Shown here one piece after another: positions 1-6,488 of a stretch of DNA of 33,645 bases (positions are counted from its first letter, which is position 1; every line of letters begins with the position of its first letter). The position numbers and the translations under genes are program-made. The notes below the pieces were generated by a model, which worked only from the letters and a program-made list of their open reading frames with translations, was not told the origin of the DNA and ran no database searches. Origin of the DNA: Acidimicrobiales bacterium (GTDB lineage Bacteria; Actinomycetota; Acidimicrobiia; Acidimicrobiales; RAAP-2); NCBI GenBank assembly GCA_017883065.1, contig JADGOG010000016.1, positions 1 to 33,645 on the forward strand, given 5' to 3'.

Positions 1-71
1 CCGCCGGGCCCGACGATCGTCCGGAGGCGGAGGCCGACCCGCTCCCGGTGGGCGCCGGTGACCCGTCGTGA
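1..71 (+). CDS. C-terminal tail of an upstream gene (probably CcmF or another cytochrome c maturation protein), 5' truncated
   Basis: An open frame runs in from the window edge and ends at the TGA at 69-71. The visible tail is rich in Asp, Glu, Pro and Gly (…EAEADPLPVGAGDPS) and looks like a cytoplasmic C-terminus. The stop overlaps the GTG start of the thioredoxin-like gene (GTGA junction), so the two are almost certainly in one operon and translationally coupled. The next genes are CcmG and CcmH, and in System I operons CcmF normally comes just before CcmG, so CcmF is the best guess. No CcmF domain is visible here, so the identity is inferred from position only. Confidence 0.45.
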   Translation, partial: AGPDDRPEAEADPLPVGAGDPS

Positions 72-685
72 CCATCGGGACCGACGTGGACGAGGAGGCC
101 ACCCCCCGGGCCGGCCTGGCGCACCGGGCCCCGGCCCGGCACACGGCGCGCTGGGTGGGTGTCTCCACCCTGGTCATCGCCGCCGGCCTCATCGCCGTGC
201 TGGCCACCCGGCCGTCGGCCCTCACCGTCGAGGCCAAGAATCCGTTGGTCGACAACCACGCCGTCGCCCCGACCATCGCCGGTGCCACCGTCGACGGCAC
301 ACCGTTCCGGTTGGCCAGGGCACCTGGTCACTACGTGGTGGTCAACTTCTTCGCCAGCTGGTGTGTGCCGTGCCAGGAGGAAGGGCCCGAACTGGTCGCC
401 TTCCAGTTCCAGCACCACCAGAGCGGCACTGCCTCCATGCTCAGTGTGGTCTTCAACGACACCGCCCCTGCGGCCCGTGACTACCAGGCCAAGATCGGTG
501 CCACCTGGCCGACGATGGCCGACGCCAACGGGAGGTTGGCGTTGGCCTACGGGGTCCGCGAGAACCCGACCTCGTTCGTGATCGCCCCTGACGGGCGGGT
601 GGTGGCATCGGTACTCGGGGGAGCGACTGCGGCCGGCCTGGACAAGATCCTTGCCAAGGCCGAGGCCGCCGGTTACGGCACATGA
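68..685 (+). CDS. ccmG: CcmG/DsbE-type membrane-anchored thioredoxin (cytochrome c maturation)
   Basis: A 205-residue protein with a GTG start. It has a cytoplasmic N-terminus, one membrane anchor at about residues 29-47, and a thioredoxin-like domain outside the membrane. The active site is W98-C-V-P-C102 within NFFASWCVPCQEEGPEL. Later, ENPTSFVIAPDGRVV contains the cis-Pro region of the fold. In System I cytochrome c maturation CcmG keeps apocytochrome c cysteines reduced for haem ligation. It overlaps both its upstream partner (GTGA) and the CcmH gene (ATGA at 682-685), which supports tight coupling in a ccm operon. A generic TlpA/ResA reductase is the alternative, but the direct linkage to CcmH favours CcmG. 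Confidence 0.9.
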   Translation: MTIGTDVDEEATPRAGLAHRAPARHTARWVGVSTLVIAAGLIAVLATRPSALTVEAKNPLVDNHAVAPTIAGATVDGTPFRLARAPGHYVVVNFFASWCVPCQEEGPELVAFQFQHHQSGTASMLSVVFNDTAPAARDYQAKIGATWPTMADANGRLALAYGVRENPTSFVIAPDGRVVASVLGGATAAGLDKILAKAEAAGYGT

Positions 686-1992
686 CCAGGCGTCGGTTCC
701 CGCTGTGGACACTGTTCGGCGTGGTGGTGGTGATCGCCCTGATCATCGGCAGCGGGGTGCTCTCCTCGTCGTCGCCGACGGCGACCCAACGCGCCACGGC
801 CATCGAGTCGGCGGTGCGCTGTCCGACCTGTGAGGACCTGTCGGTCGCCCAGTCGTCCGCCCCGACCGCAGTGGCCGTCCGGGCCGCGGTGGCCCAGCAG
901 ATCGCCGAAGGCCGGACCGACCAGCAGATCACCAACTACCTGGTCGACCGGTACGGGTCGTCGATCGTCCTCGACCCGCCGGCCAGCGGCTGGTCCCTGC
1001 TGGTCTGGTTGCTCCCGCTACTCGGTGGCCTGGTGGCTTCAACCCTGGTGGTCGTCGTGCTGGTCCGACGTCGGGGTGCGGTCGGCGAGGGGCCCGACGA
1101 GCGTGACGGCGGGCGGGACCTCGACCCGGAGGTGGTCGAGGAGCGCAGGCGGTTCCTGACCCAGTCGCTGGCCGACGCCGATGCCGAGTACCTGGCCGGA
1201 GACCTCTCCGACAAGGACTACCTGGCCCTGCGGCAGCGCGACCTGGCGCGCCTGACAGCACTGGAGTCGCCCGCCGCTTCGGTTGCGCCGGTGCCGGCGG
1301 GAGCGGAGGCGCAACCGTCGTCGGCATCCCGGTCGGTGGCGGTCGACGACCGGAAGGGGGACCGGGCCGAGGGAGCACAGTGGCCCGGGACCACGCCGCC
1401 GGCTGCCGCCGGGGACGGGCCCCGGCGTCGGATCCGGAGCCGTCGGAGCTGGTGGTTCCTCGGGGGAGCGGTGGCCGCGTTCGGCGCTGCCCTGGTGGTG
1501 GCCGTGGTCATGTTCGCATCGGGTCGCCAACCCGGTCAGTCAGCCACCGGAAGCGTGGCCCAGTCCCAGCAACAACAGGTCGCCGAGGACCTCGCCCAGG
1601 CGGCCACCTACGAGAACAACGGCCAGCTCGGCCAGGCCGCCGACCTCTACCAGTCGGTGCTGGCCCGGCACCCCGACAACGAGGTGGCCACGGCCCAGCT
1701 GGGGTGGCTGGAGGTCGAGACCGGACAGCAGGGCAAGAGCGCGTCGCTGATCGCCGACGGCCGGGCCAAGCTGAACAAGGCCGTGCAGCTGAATCCGGGC
1801 GACTACGCGGCCCGGCTCTACCTGGGCACGCTCCTGCTCCAGCAGGACGGCAACGCCACGGGAGCGGTGGACCAGTACCGCCAGTTCCTGGCCGACAGCC
1901 CCCCGGCGTCCCTGGTCGACCAGGCCGCTCCCCAGATCCGTCGGGCCTATCAGCGGGCCGGCGTCCCGGTGCCGGCCGCGGTGGCCGGCTGA
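682..1992 (+). CDS. ccmH: CcmH-CcmI fusion: haem-lyase thiol reductase domain plus TPR domain
   Basis: A 436-residue fusion. Residues about 8-28 are a signal anchor. Residues 37-100 are the CcmH/CycL domain with redox motif RC47-P-T-C50 followed by EDLSVAQS and the YLVDRYG…VLDPP segment. A second membrane helix (about 105-129) leads to a CcmI-like cytoplasmic stretch (EERRRFLTQSLADADAEYLAGDLSDKDY, about 153-180). A third helix (about 256-280) precedes TPR-like helices to the end. CcmH and CcmG handle the apocytochrome CXXCH thiols; CcmI chaperones apocytochrome to the CcmF/H lyase. In many proteobacteria these are separate proteins. The start overlaps the ccmG stop by 4 nt. The long Ala/Pro/Ser-rich linker at about 195-250 is low complexity. 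Confidence 0.88.
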   Translation: MTRRRFPLWTLFGVVVVIALIIGSGVLSSSSPTATQRATAIESAVRCPTCEDLSVAQSSAPTAVAVRAAVAQQIAEGRTDQQITNYLVDRYGSSIVLDPPASGWSLLVWLLPLLGGLVASTLVVVVLVRRRGAVGEGPDERDGGRDLDPEVVEERRRFLTQSLADADAEYLAGDLSDKDYLALRQRDLARLTALESPAASVAPVPAGAEAQPSSASRSVAVDDRKGDRAEGAQWPGTTPPAAAGDGPRRRIRSRRSWWFLGGAVAAFGAALVVAVVMFASGRQPGQSATGSVAQSQQQQVAEDLAQAATYENNGQLGQAADLYQSVLARHPDNEVATAQLGWLEVETGQQGKSASLIADGRAKLNKAVQLNPGDYAARLYLGTLLLQQDGNATGAVDQYRQFLADSPPASLVDQAAPQIRRAYQRAGVPVPAAVAG

Positions 1993-2020
1993 ACCTCGGG
2001 CCGTGTGGGACGGTGCGCTC

Positions 2021-2992
2021 TCAAGGGACGAGGACGGCCTTGCCCCCGACCGATCGGTCGATGAGGCCGCCCATCACCGCGGCCGCCTCGGACAGGCGAT
2101 ACTCGGCCGGGTGCGCGGGGTGGAGGCGTGCCGAGCCGACCAATTCCATCAGCTCGCCGATCAGGGCACGATTGTCCATCGGATCCTGGAACGTCCACCC
2201 GCCCCAATCCACCCCGACCACCGTCCGGTTGTTCAACAGCACCAGGTTGAGCGGGATCGAGGCGATCGGTCCGGAGGCAAACCCGAGGACACAGAAGCGC
2301 CCGAACTGCCTGGTGGCCCGCAGTGCCGCCTCGCTGTGACGTCCGCCCACCGAGTCGACGACCACATCCACGCCTCCACCCGAGATCTCCCGGGCCCGCA
2401 CCTTCAGGTCCTCCTCCTCGTAGGCGATGGTCGCCTCGGCCCCCACCGCCCGGGCCGCCTCGAGCTTGTCCGGAGTCGAGGCGGCGGCGATGACCCGCCC
2501 ACCCAGTGCGGTGGCGACATCGGTGGCGGCCAGACCGATCCCGCCTCCGGCGCCGAGGACCAGCACCCACTCGCCGGGAGAGAGCGTGGTCCGCCGGGTC
2601 AGTGTGAACAGCACGGTGCAGTAGCTCTGGAGCAGGGTGGCCGCCTGGGCGAAGTCGACGGTGTCGGGCATGGGGATCAGGGACAGTGCGGGCACCACCG
2701 CCTGCTCGGCGAACCCTCCGAAGCCGGTGAAGGCGATCACGCGGTCTCCGACCTCGAACCCGCTCACCCCCGCTCCGATGGCGGAGACCTGGCCGGCCAC
2801 CTCGCTGCCCGGCACGAACGGGGTCGGCGGCTTGATCTGGTACTTCCCCTGACAGATCAGGCCGTCGACGAAGTTCACTCCAGCGGCCCGCACGTCAACC
2901 ACCACCTGACCCTCACCGGGGACGAGCGACTCCCGTTCCTCGACGACGAGTCCCTCCAGTGGACCGAGCTCGGGACAGACGACGGCGCGCAT
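2021..2992 (-). CDS. Zinc-independent MDR-family NADPH:quinone oxidoreductase
   Basis: A 323-residue medium-chain dehydrogenase/reductase of the quinone oxidoreductase subgroup. The N-terminal GroES-like domain contains AAGVNFVDGLICQGKYQ and FVPGSEVAGQVSAIG. The Rossmann domain follows with the nucleotide-binding stretch VLVLGAGGGIGLAATDVA. The catalytic zinc ligands of alcohol dehydrogenases are absent, as expected for QOR enzymes. It would reduce quinones or enones with NADPH in the cytoplasm; the true substrate cannot be told. It lies 78 bp downstream of the cysteine desulfurase on the same strand, but has its own leaderless-type promoter (TAGGTT, 6 nt before the ATG), so it is probably transcribed separately. 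It converges with ccmH, leaving 28 bp. Confidence 0.9.
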   Translation of the reverse strand: MRAVVCPELGPLEGLVVEERESLVPGEGQVVVDVRAAGVNFVDGLICQGKYQIKPPTPFVPGSEVAGQVSAIGAGVSGFEVGDRVIAFTGFGGFAEQAVVPALSLIPMPDTVDFAQAATLLQSYCTVLFTLTRRTTLSPGEWVLVLGAGGGIGLAATDVATALGGRVIAAASTPDKLEAARAVGAEATIAYEEEDLKVRAREISGGGVDVVVDSVGGRHSEAALRATRQFGRFCVLGFASGPIASIPLNLVLLNNRTVVGVDWGGWTFQDPMDNRALIGELMELVGSARLHPAHPAEYRLSEAAAVMGGLIDRSVGGKAVLVP

Positions 2993-2998
2993 GGCCAG

Positions 2999-3004
2999 AA
3001 CCTA
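2999..3004 (-). promoter_or_regulatory. -10 element of a leaderless promoter for the quinone oxidoreductase gene
   Basis: Read on the minus strand the hexamer is TAGGTT, followed by exactly six bases (CTGGCC) and then the ATG at 2992. This places the -10 at -12 to -7 relative to the A of the ATG. There is no Shine-Dalgarno in the gap. No convincing -35 was identified. Confidence 0.55.
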
Positions 3005-3070
3005 CCGGACCACCCGGGCCCCTCCGGGGTGGTCGGCTCCCACCGGATCGCCCGCCACCCGGTCGGACCG

Positions 3071-4216
3071 TCAGCGACGAAGCGAGCGCAGTCCCCCCAC
3101 CACTCCGGAGAAGGCGGCGGCGAAGGAGTCGATGTCGGCATCGGTGGTCGACCAACCCACCGACAGGCGTAGCGAGCGCTCGGCATCCACGCCCATCGCC
3201 TCGAGGACCGGGGACGGTTCGAGAGTCTCGGACGAGCACGAGGACCCGGAGTGGGCGGCGATGCCGGCCTGGTCGAGGCCGAGGAGGATCGGCTCGGCCT
3301 CGACGCCGTCGATGCCCAGGCACACCAGATGGGGGAGTCGACCGTCAGGATCGCCGAAGACGGTCACTCCCTCGACAGCCCGGGTGGCGGACGACAGCCG
3401 CTCCGTCCGATCAAAGGCCGTCGCCGCCTCGTCGGCCAGGGTCGAGGGGTCGGACAACCGGGCGGCTGCGGCGCCGAAGCCGATGGCCCCCAGCACGTTC
3501 TCGAGGCCGGCCCGCCTGGCCCGCTCCTGTTCACCGCCGACCAGCAGCGGCTCGATCCTCAGGCCACGGCGCACCACCATGGCGCCGATGCCGACTGGGC
3601 CTCCGAGCTTGTGGGCCGAGATCGACACGAGGTCGGCATCGAGAGCCCCGAGGTCGGTGGGGAGGTGACCGGCGGCCGCCACCGCATCGACGTGGACCAG
3701 AGTGCCGTGCCTTCGTGCGAGTTCCACGATCCGGTCGACCGGTTGGACGGTGCCCACCTCGTGGTTGGCCCACTGGCAGTGGAGGAGCGACGGTCCGCGC
3801 CCGTACTCCGCACGGCACCGGTGGACGGCATCATCCATCGCCGCCGGGTCGATCCGGCCCACCCGGTCGACGATGACGTTCACGACTGCGGCGGCTCGGG
3901 CGGAGGCATCCCGGACGGCTGAGTGCTCGACCGCGGCCAACACAACCGGTCCCGGATCTGCACGGGTCACTCCCCATACTGCGGCGTTGATGGACTCGGT
4001 ACCGCCCGAGGTGAAGACGACCTGTCGTGGGCGAACACCCACCAGCCCCGCCACCTGCTCCCTCGCCTCTTCCAACGCGGCCCGGGCCATCCGGCCCTCG
4101 GTGTGCACCCGGCCCGGATCGGCGGTCACCCCGGTGGCCTCCCATGCCTGCATGGCCGCACGGGCCTCAGGACGGAGCGGCGTGGTCGACGCGTGGTCGA
4201 GGTAGTGACGGGCCAC
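3071..4216 (-). CDS. Class I (NifS/IscS-type) cysteine desulfurase
   Basis: A 381-residue PLP-dependent aminotransferase-fold enzyme that converts cysteine to alanine and passes persulfide sulfur to Fe-S clusters or tRNA thiolation. It opens with YLDHASTTPLRPEA. The cofactor site includes TSGGTESINAAV (69-80), the VEHSAV histidine (H98), D177 in HVDAVA and the PLP lysine K203 in ISAHKLGGPVGIGA. The sulfur-accepting cysteine is C327 in SGSSCSSETLEPSPVL, on a long class I loop. The start is GTG. It lies 15 bp downstream of the SufR-like regulator, so the two probably form an operon. No IscU/SufU scaffold is adjacent within the window, so its acceptor is unknown. Confidence 0.93.
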   Translation of the reverse strand: MARHYLDHASTTPLRPEARAAMQAWEATGVTADPGRVHTEGRMARAALEEAREQVAGLVGVRPRQVVFTSGGTESINAAVWGVTRADPGPVVLAAVEHSAVRDASARAAAVVNVIVDRVGRIDPAAMDDAVHRCRAEYGRGPSLLHCQWANHEVGTVQPVDRIVELARRHGTLVHVDAVAAAGHLPTDLGALDADLVSISAHKLGGPVGIGAMVVRRGLRIEPLLVGGEQERARRAGLENVLGAIGFGAAAARLSDPSTLADEAATAFDRTERLSSATRAVEGVTVFGDPDGRLPHLVCLGIDGVEAEPILLGLDQAGIAAHSGSSCSSETLEPSPVLEAMGVDAERSLRLSVGWSTTDADIDSFAAAFSGVVGGLRSLRR

Positions 4217-4231
4217 GACCGGGCTCGCCGA

Positions 4232-5011
4232 TCAGACCACGGCTGCGCAGGAGTCGTCGCCACGGGCCCGTGACGACGACAGCACCACCGGCACCATCCC
4301 TCCGGCATCCTCGCCGCACAGTCCGGCCAGCAACCCCTTCACCATGCCCCGGTCCACGGCACACAGCACCGGGTACTGCGAGGCCGCGTTGCCGAAGGGA
4401 CAGTTGTCGGCCACCACCGCCGTGCTGGTGCCCTGGTCCTCGGCGTGGGCCGCGAACCCGTGGGCGGTCAAGGTGTCGGCGATGGCGTGCATGGCGGTGC
4501 GCAGCGACCTCTGACTGTCGCCGGGGGACATCTGGCCGGCCAGCGTGCGGCCGTACTCCTCGCCCACCCGCTCGGCCATGCCTTCGGCCGCCACCGGACC
4601 CAGCAGCTGCAGCGCCTCCTGCAGCAACAGGACGAGCAGATCGTCGCGACGGGTGAGCAGATCGAGGGTGGGATCGTTGCCTATGGCCCGGAACCGCTTG
4701 GACGGCCGGCCGGCGCCGTTGCCGGCCACCCGCTCCATGGTCACCTCGACGTAGCCCCCGGTGGCCAGCCGCTCGAGATGGTGTCGGGCCACGTTGGGGT
4801 GGAGCGAGAACCGGGCGGCCACCTCGGAGGCGGTCGCGCCGGGATTGGACCGGACGAACAGGTAGATCTCCCGCCGGGTCGGATCGCCGAAGGCGGCGGT
4901 CACCGCGGTCACTGCCGCCGAGAAGTGGTTGTCCGCCTCGGTTGAGTCCACCTCGACCGCTTCCTCGACACCCTTGAGCGCCAGTACAGAGCTGTCCGAG
5001 TCCGGTTGCAC
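4232..5011 (-). CDS. sufR: SufR-like Fe-S-sensing winged-helix transcriptional repressor
   Basis: A 259-residue regulator. Residues about 33-110 form an ArsR/DeoR-like winged helix (AFGDPTRREIYLFVRSNPGATASEVAARF, then HPNVARHHLERLATGGYVE). The C-terminal half carries four cysteines, C204, C217, C232 and C255 (spacings x12, x14, x22), in the region where SufR proteins hold their Fe-S cluster. SufR represses Fe-S assembly genes when clusters are sufficient. The GTG start at 5011 has no Shine-Dalgarno, but TAGACT lies 7 nt upstream, so the mRNA is probably leaderless. A 7-bp-arm dyad covers that -10, suggesting autorepression. It is first in line with the cysteine desulfurase and divergent from the ApbC-like gene. 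SufR is the closest match I recognise; in other actinobacteria this family leads sufBDCSU operons, which are not seen here. Confidence 0.82.
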   Translation of the reverse strand: MQPDSDSSVLALKGVEEAVEVDSTEADNHFSAAVTAVTAAFGDPTRREIYLFVRSNPGATASEVAARFSLHPNVARHHLERLATGGYVEVTMERVAGNGAGRPSKRFRAIGNDPTLDLLTRRDDLLVLLLQEALQLLGPVAAEGMAERVGEEYGRTLAGQMSPGDSQRSLRTAMHAIADTLTAHGFAAHAEDQGTSTAVVADNCPFGNAASQYPVLCAVDRGMVKGLLAGLCGEDAGGMVPVVLSSSRARGDDSCAAVV

Positions 5012-5033
5012 GTCACCTAGTCTACCGGTGACG
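5011..5033. promoter_or_regulatory. Divergent promoter/operator between the SufR-like gene and apbC
   Basis: An inverted repeat with perfect 7-bp arms, CGTCACC (5011-5017) and GGTGACG (5027-5033), spans most of the 47-bp intergenic gap. Its centre contains TAGTCTA (5018-5024). Read rightward this gives TAGTCT, a -10 for apbC with a start about 28 nt upstream of its ATG. Read leftward it gives TAGACT, a -10 placed 7 nt from the regulator's GTG. One bound repressor would block both. The arms are seen directly; binding by the SufR-like protein is inferred from position. Confidence 0.65.
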
Positions 5034-5058
5034 GCGAAATTCCCCGAGGAGATGCTGG

Positions 5059-6228
5059 ATGTCCATCGACGAGTCCCAGGTCACAGCGGCAGTCGCCGCG
5101 GTGACCGATCCCGAACTGCGACGTCCGCTGGGGGAGCTGGGCATGGTGGGCCCGGTCCAGGTGAAACGCAAGCGGGTGACCGTGGAGCTGGCCCTCCCCG
5201 TGGCGCACTACCCCCAGGTCGATGAGTTGGTCCGGCGGGTCCGCCAGGCGGTGGGACCGCTTCCCGGGGTCGACGAGGTGGCGGTGGAACAAGTGGTCAT
5301 GGACGAGGAACCCCGTGCCCGGCTGCGCATGCTCCTCCGAGGCGAGCCGGTGGACGGTGGGACCCAGCACGCGCCGGACGACCACGGCCATGCCCACGGC
5401 GGCCAACTCGGTCACGAGGAGGGACGCCCCAACCGGTTCATGCTGCCGCGATCGAAGACCCGGATCCTCGGGATCTCGTCGGGCAAGGGTGGCGTCGGCA
5501 AGTCGTCGGTCACGGTCAATCTGGCCGTCTCGCTGGCCCGCTCCGGCTACGACGTCGGCATCCTCGACGCCGACGTCTACGGTTTCTCGGTCCCCAAGAT
5601 GCTCGGCGTCACCACCGACCCGCTGATCATCGGGGACCTGGTGGTGCCACCCACCGCCAACGGGGTCCGGTGCCTGTCGATGGGCTACTTCGTCCCCGAC
5701 GACACGCCGGTGATCTGGCGCGGGCCGATGCTGCACAAGGCGCTGGAGCAGTTCCTGGTCGACGCCTACTGGGGCGAGCCCGACTTCCTCTTGATCGACA
5801 TGCCCCCGGGCACCGGGGACGTCACCCTCTCCCTGGGCCAGTACCTGACCAAGACGGAGGTCTACGTGGTGACCACCCCGCAGGCCGCCGCCGAGCGGGT
5901 GGCCCAGCGGTCTGCCTACGCTGCCCGCAAGCTCAAGCTGGCGGTGCGGGGGGTCATCGAGAACATGAGCTGGTTCACCGGGGACGACGGGAAGCGCTAC
6001 GAGCTCTTCGGGGCGGGCGGCGGCGAGCAGCTTGCCGGCGAGCTCGGCGTGCCGCTCCTCGCCCAGGTCCCCCTGGTCTCCGCACTCCGCGAGGGAGGCG
6101 ACGAGGGGATCCCGGTGGTGGTGGCCGATCCCGAGTCCGAGACGGCGGGTGTCTTCGACCGACTGGCCCAGGCCATCGTCGACCTCGGCCCCGCCCGGGT
6201 CTACCGCTCGGAGCTGACCCTCCGCTAG
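5059..6228 (+). CDS. apbC: Mrp/ApbC-family P-loop Fe-S cluster carrier with N-terminal MIP18 (DUF59) domain
   Basis: A 389-residue protein. Residues about 5-95 are a MIP18/DUF59 domain (VTDPELRRPLGELGMV). A linker at 100-120 is His-rich (THAPDDHGHAHGGQLGHE in part). The P-loop NTPase domain has the deviant Walker A ISSGKGGVGKSSVTVNLA (about 139-156), then ILDADVYGFSVPKMLG and DFLLIDMPPGTGD. Mrp/ApbC proteins bind and transfer [4Fe-4S] clusters. The CPxC pair that usually follows the ENMS motif is missing: the text reads ENMSWFTGDDGKRYELFGAGGG, as in several actinobacterial homologues. The start at 5059 is supported by GAGGAG at 5046-5051, 7 nt upstream. It is divergent from the SufR-like gene and shares its promoter dyad. 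Confidence 0.92.
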   Translation: MSIDESQVTAAVAAVTDPELRRPLGELGMVGPVQVKRKRVTVELALPVAHYPQVDELVRRVRQAVGPLPGVDEVAVEQVVMDEEPRARLRMLLRGEPVDGGTQHAPDDHGHAHGGQLGHEEGRPNRFMLPRSKTRILGISSGKGGVGKSSVTVNLAVSLARSGYDVGILDADVYGFSVPKMLGVTTDPLIIGDLVVPPTANGVRCLSMGYFVPDDTPVIWRGPMLHKALEQFLVDAYWGEPDFLLIDMPPGTGDVTLSLGQYLTKTEVYVVTTPQAAAERVAQRSAYAARKLKLAVRGVIENMSWFTGDDGKRYELFGAGGGEQLAGELGVPLLAQVPLVSALREGGDEGIPVVVADPESETAGVFDRLAQAIVDLGPARVYRSELTLR

Positions 6229-6488
6229 GAGCGACGGGCAGGACCATCGGTGCCGTCCGATGCGTCGCCCGACCGGTCCAACGCTCCCTCGGCCTACCGC
6301 AGTTTCTGAAATCCTACTAATGGTATTCGTGGTCAGGCATCATGCACCATACGGTTAGTACGCCGGCGAACTAACACACAGCGAAGTTGGACAGCGCTTC
6401 CCGTGGTCCCTGGTGCTGGGCGAGCCGCCGGGGCACGCAGAACCCACGGGGCAGGACTCGGTTGTCGGAGCGGACCGTCCGGCCGCCC
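6229..6488. other. Convergent intergenic region with a downstream hairpin and an AT-richer dyad island
   Basis: The 260 bp between apbC (+) and cfa (-) contain no convincing gene. A 6-bp hairpin, CATCGG/CCGATG (6245-6250 and 6257-6262), lies 16 nt after the apbC stop and may help termination. From about 6300 to 6376 the sequence becomes markedly AT-richer than its surroundings and carries nested inverted repeats, listed separately. The remainder (6377-6488) shows nothing I can name. Confidence 0.5.
6315..6375. repeat. Cluster of alternating TTAGT-type half-sites (nested inverted repeats)
   Basis: Three related half-sites alternate in orientation: TACTAA (6315-6320), TTAGTA (6355-6360) and ACTAAC (6370-6375). 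The first two extend to TACTAA-nn-GTAT facing ATAC-nn-TTAGTA, 10 of 12 positions complementary around a 22-nt centre that itself contains GCATCATGC. The last two form a 22-bp near-perfect palindrome (6354-6375), GTTAGT and ACTAAC flanking CGCCGGCG, with one A/A mismatch on each side. There is no T-tract, so it is not a standard terminator. Function unknown. Confidence 0.6.

Noticed and set aside
6354-6375. Resemblance of GTTAGT…ACTAAC to an integron attC core
   Set aside because: The core boxes do not fit GTTRRRY/RYYYAAC, and there is no integrase or gene cassette nearby.
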